Origin: an uncultured Oscillospiraceae bacterium
GTDB taxonomy: Bacteria; Bacillota; Clostridia; Oscillospirales; Oscillospiraceae
Direction of reading: 5' to 3'
NCBI GenBank assembly: GCA_900763705.1
Contig: CAAFLG010000064.1
Location: 5,953 to 69,952 of the forward strand
Length of the DNA stretch: 64,000 nt
Each line of letters opens with the position of its first letter. The stretch's first letter is position 1. This document shows positions 63,905 through 64,000 of this stretch, piece after piece. The notes beneath the pieces were generated by a model, which worked only from the letters and a program-made list of their open reading frames with translations, searched no databases and was not told the origin of the DNA. The translations under genes and the position numbers were made by a program.

Positions 63905-64000
63905 CCTCCGTATACAGCTGCGGGACCGGCGCCCTTTCGGCACATGGATGGTAACGATTAATGCTGCTCTGTTCCACGACAGACATGGTTCGCAGGTATC
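63905..64000 (-). ncRNA. ffs: Signal recognition particle RNA (3' part, cut by window edge)
   Basis: Read on the minus strand, bases 63990-63958 give AACCATGTC, a hairpin with a GGAA-containing loop and GAGCAGCATTAA, matching the domain IV (Ffh-binding) layout of SRP RNA. Downstream, CATGTGCCGAAAGGG (63946-63932) matches the conserved 3' segment of large bacterial SRP RNAs. The gene for this RNA lies directly upstream of dnaX in many Firmicutes. The 5' half is beyond the window. The symmetric-loop bases on the 5' side (CTGT in place of the usual CAGG) are unusual. The 3' end is approximate; ATAC-GGAGGA-GTATTTTT may be its terminator. Confidence 0.72.

Overview
This 64 kb window is a stretch of a GC-rich (roughly 60%) bacterial chromosome. 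The gene content and order point to a Gram-positive anaerobe of the class Clostridia, probably a butyrate-type gut member of the Oscillospiraceae (Oscillibacter, Flavonifractor or Intestinimonas-like). That placement is inferred from gene order, strong Shine-Dalgarno sites, DnaD/DnaI, SpoIIQ-like and Noc/ParB proteins, and a large-type SRP RNA next to dnaX. No 16S gene is present. Genes are dense on both strands, and no tRNA or rRNA gene, insertion sequence, prophage or CRISPR array was seen.

Layout. 1-5.7 kb: the end of a phosphatidylserine synthase gene, an M23 (SpoIIQ-like) gene, a glycolytic operon pgk-tpiA-gpmI on the minus strand, and trmL. 5.9-13.6 kb: a GlmU-like gene, prs, pth, mfd and a parvulin isomerase. 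13.7-22 kb: a membrane protein, two highly expressed catabolic genes (a 2-hydroxyacid dehydrogenase and an acetyl-CoA acetyltransferase), a BlaI/M56 sensor pair and a GntR regulator. 22-24.2 kb: hisS and yerC, divergently transcribed. 24.3-33.1 kb: a plus-strand island that looks like amino-acid and one-carbon catabolism, with an NhaC-family transporter, histidine ammonia-lyase, a DapF-like racemase candidate, formate-THF ligase, formimino-THF cyclodeaminase and a CofE/FolC2-like gamma-glutamyl ligase. 33.2-44.7 kb (minus strand): VanW protein, Noc, the F1Fo ATP synthase operon atpBEFAGDC, a truncated second c-subunit gene, and dnaI-dnaD. 44.9-53.4 kb: zapA, a U32 protein, maf, mreC, mreD, a class B PBP and a GH13 amylase. 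53.4-64 kb, probably close to oriC: two perfect parS sites, parA, parB, a coiled-coil protein, serS, mscL, rsmG, a MinD-like ATPase, an MgsA-like protein, aspS, and on the minus strand SRP RNA-dnaX-ybaB.

How it fits together. The 24-33 kb island could import histidine (and perhaps convert D-histidine), deaminate it, and recover the formimino carbon as formate with ATP formed by Fhs running in reverse. hutU, hutI and a formiminotransferase are not in the window. The high-expression codon use of hutH, fhs, the NhaC gene, the thiolase and the dehydrogenase suggests that these are major energy-yielding steps.

The most striking observations are as follows. (1) There is no separate ATP synthase delta gene: a delta C-terminal domain is fused to the N terminus of the alpha subunit. 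(2) The c subunit has a signal peptide and acidic leader, and a truncated c-gene copy lies upstream of the operon. (3) The histidine and one-carbon island carries racemase and FolC2 candidates. (4) A GlmU-like protein has a degenerate uridyltransferase half, and an MgsA-like protein lacks catalytic residues. (5) A third, degenerate parS-like site lies inside vanW, next to noc.
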